Below are positions 21,573-22,835 of a DNA stretch of 22,835 bases, in pieces. Both the position numbers and the translations under genes were made by a program. Every line of letters starts with the position of its first letter. Position 1 is the stretch's first letter. This DNA is from Hyphochytrium catenoides (Eukaryota; Sar; Hyphochytriomycetes; Hyphochytriales; Hyphochytriaceae), in the NCBI GenBank assembly GCA_900088475.1, contig FLMG01001432.1, positions 17,206-40,040 of the forward strand, in the 5' to 3' direction. The notes beneath the pieces were generated by a model. The model saw only the letters and a program-made list of their open reading frames with translations. It did not search any database and was not told the DNA's origin.

Positions 21573-22075
21573 TATGATCTTCTCTGTCTCTACCTTTCCG
21601 AGCGTCTCTTCTCCCTCTCTCTCTCTCCCCCCGACTTTAGCTTTCCTAGAGTTCGCATCGGGGGACGACGGAGCGAGAGCTTTGGGACTCGCCGCGCGCG
21701 GTTCGGTGAAGTCCAGCTCTTCTTCCAATACCCAGAGCGTCGTTCTTTCTCCCTCTTCATACTGTCTGATGGGCTCGACCTCAGTGACGAGGAACACTCC
21801 GCCTAAGATTATAAACTGATTAATGCTGTCTCGGCTTGCCTCTTTGAGATCACTCCTCTTACTGTCTATCTCCCCCTTTCGTTTCTCCTCTCTCTTCCCT
21901 CCCATTTCTCTCTTGTTCTACATTATCCTTCGTAGCTGCAATAGTGCACTCACTTGCTTTGGTTTCATTGCCTCCGCTATGCTCTTAATCCTCGGCCCTC
22001 TTGCTGTTGTCGCGGTTTCCTCCTCCTCAAAGTTCTCTCTCTTACTCACCCATTCTCTTTCTCCTTCTCTCTCTC

Positions 22076-22114
<39 letters not shown>

Positions 22115-22263
22115 CCCCTTCTCTCTCTCTTCTCCTTCTCTCTGACTCCCTCTTCTTTTCCTCTCACCTTCTACCTCCTGAAGAATCTCCACTCGCGCTC
22201 CCGTGGCGCTCAGTACTGCCTCTCTTCCAAGTACGCTCATCCTCCCAGATGCAGAAGAGGCGC
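21573..22263 (-). CDS. Possible upstream exons, weakly OPA3-like; separate gene or N-terminal part of the esterase
   Basis: Upstream of the esterase ATG the frame stays open on the minus strand and reads protein-like (FIILGGVFLVTEVEPI, then an EEGERTTLWVLEEEL stretch). Candidate earlier exons are 22040-21954 (donor GTGAGT, 29 codons, containing GPRIKSIAEA) and 22263-22175 (donor GTAGAA). Joined in phase, with exon 3 starting at 21839, the order IK-(x)2-AEA ... FIxxGG-x-x-LV-x-E ... EEG resembles the IKPLNEEA ... FIVGGGCLVLE ... KEEE order of the OPA3 family, a small mitochondrial/peroxisomal membrane-associated protein. The match is short and from memory. No N-terminal OPA3 exon was found. 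Alternatively translation starts at the ATG at 21905, giving one long esterase. Treat as an unresolved gene boundary. Confidence 0.27.
22061..22145. repeat. Compound (CT)n-(CA)n-(CT)n microsatellite
   Basis: A CT run ending at about 22092 passes directly into about nine CA units (22093-22111) and then back to CT-rich sequence. The CA block is the only one in the window. It lies in a possible intron of the minus-strand gene. Confidence 0.9.
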
Positions 22264-22436
22264 CTTCATCCGCATACAGCCACCGCAAGAGAGATGACAG
22301 TACGAGCCATACACAGAGAGGAAAGCTCTCAGGAGAGAAAGGGACAGATTGAGAGGGTGTTCATCGCGCCCACAGGTCCAAGAATCAGATGAGGGGAGCA
22401 GAGAGCAGCCTCCGCAGAGGAAGGAGGGTCTGTTTC

Positions 22437-22525
22437 TGAGAGAAAAGAAAAAGAGAGAGAGAAAGAGGGAGCGGAGCGAGCAAGACAAAGAGAGAGACCG
22501 AGAGAGACAGAGAGACAGAGACACA

Positions 22526-22561
<36 letters not shown>

Positions 22562-22562
22562 A
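22437..22562. repeat. (GA)n / GACAGA microsatellite
   Basis: About 125 bases of GA repeat with regular ACAGAG interruptions and a pure GA run at the right end. Both-strand open frames here are repeat translations. Confidence 0.92.
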
Positions 22563-22813
22563 CGGGAAGAGAACAGATTCACTCGAGAGACGCAGAGAGA
22601 CGAGAGACGCAGCGAGAAGACTGGCAGCCAAGAATCTGTATCATAGCCGCTAACAGTCGATCCTGCCACTGGGAAAGCCGTTACTTTGGTTTCCCTAGTT
22701 ACCGATAAAAGATCAGTAGCCAGTTCCTAACAATCTGACCTATTCTGAGGGAAAAGGCATGTTAGGAAACGGTCATCAGTCATCAGGAAGGGGCAGAGGG
22801 ACCCGAGGATCAC

Positions 22814-22835
22814 TTCTCTTTCTCTCTCTCTCTCT
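22814..22835. repeat. (CT)n tract running off the window edge
   Basis: CT dinucleotide run at the last bases of the window. Its full length is unknown. Confidence 0.9.

Larger units (their letters stand above)
22264..22835. other. Repeat-rich right edge without a supported gene
   Basis: The segment is dominated by GA repeats and ends in a CT run. The remaining unique sequence, about 22630-22800, shows a possible minus-strand acceptor (CCCTCAG near 22760) followed by a short open stretch, but nothing recognisable. Upstream exons of the minus-strand gene could lie here. Confidence 0.4.

Noticed and set aside
1-22835. A mobile element, CRISPR array, phage or bacterial defence system
   Set aside because: No terminal repeats, transposase, reverse transcriptase, spaced repeats or prokaryotic gene organisation is seen; all recognised genes are ordinary eukaryotic split genes.

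Overview
The window is nuclear DNA from an intron-rich eukaryote. Genes are built from short exons joined at GT-AG junctions whose reading phases agree. Introns are mostly about 65 to 360 bases, with one of about 460. GC is moderate and non-coding DNA is full of (GA)n/(CT)n tracts. A centriole/cilium protein (PIBF1/CEP90-like) in the middle suggests a flagellated protist or alga, but I cannot name the lineage. Almost none of the long open frames is a whole gene, so I rebuilt the genes by reading exons and splice sites by eye and comparing with remembered family sequences. No search was run.

Layout. 1-986: purine-rich microsatellites upstream of the first gene. 987-6229 (+): an 11-exon GH85 endo-beta-N-acetylglucosaminidase (ENGASE) of about 969 residues, with an unexpected N-terminal membrane segment. 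6824-7549 (-): an intronless alpha/beta-hydrolase of 241 residues with a bacterial look. 7550-10067: 2.5 kb with no gene I can defend. 10068-15472 (-): a 20-exon gene for a 747-residue PIBF1/CEP90 homologue. 15537-15800 (-): a leucine-rich-repeat-like open frame without a start. 15473-16247 is also the shared upstream region of PIBF1 (-) and the next gene. 16248-19628 (+): an 8-exon gene for a 611-residue eIF2D (ligatin). 19877-21572 (-): a 4-exon acyl-protein-thioesterase/carboxylesterase-like hydrolase, with further possible coding exons upstream to about 22263 that weakly resemble OPA3. 22264-22835: GA/CT/CA microsatellites up to the window edge.

The genes look like unrelated housekeeping functions in alternating orientation, not an operon or a mobile system: cytosolic N-glycan turnover, centriole assembly, non-canonical translation initiation and ribosome recycling, and two esterases. 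ENGASE and the first hydrolase are tail to tail, PIBF1 and EIF2D are head to head, and EIF2D and the second hydrolase are tail to tail. I see no CRISPR array, transposon, tRNA or rRNA. The most interesting points are the membrane-anchored ENGase, the unsuspected CEP90 gene hidden in 20 small exons, the single-exon bacterial-like esterase, and the unresolved 5' end of the second esterase.
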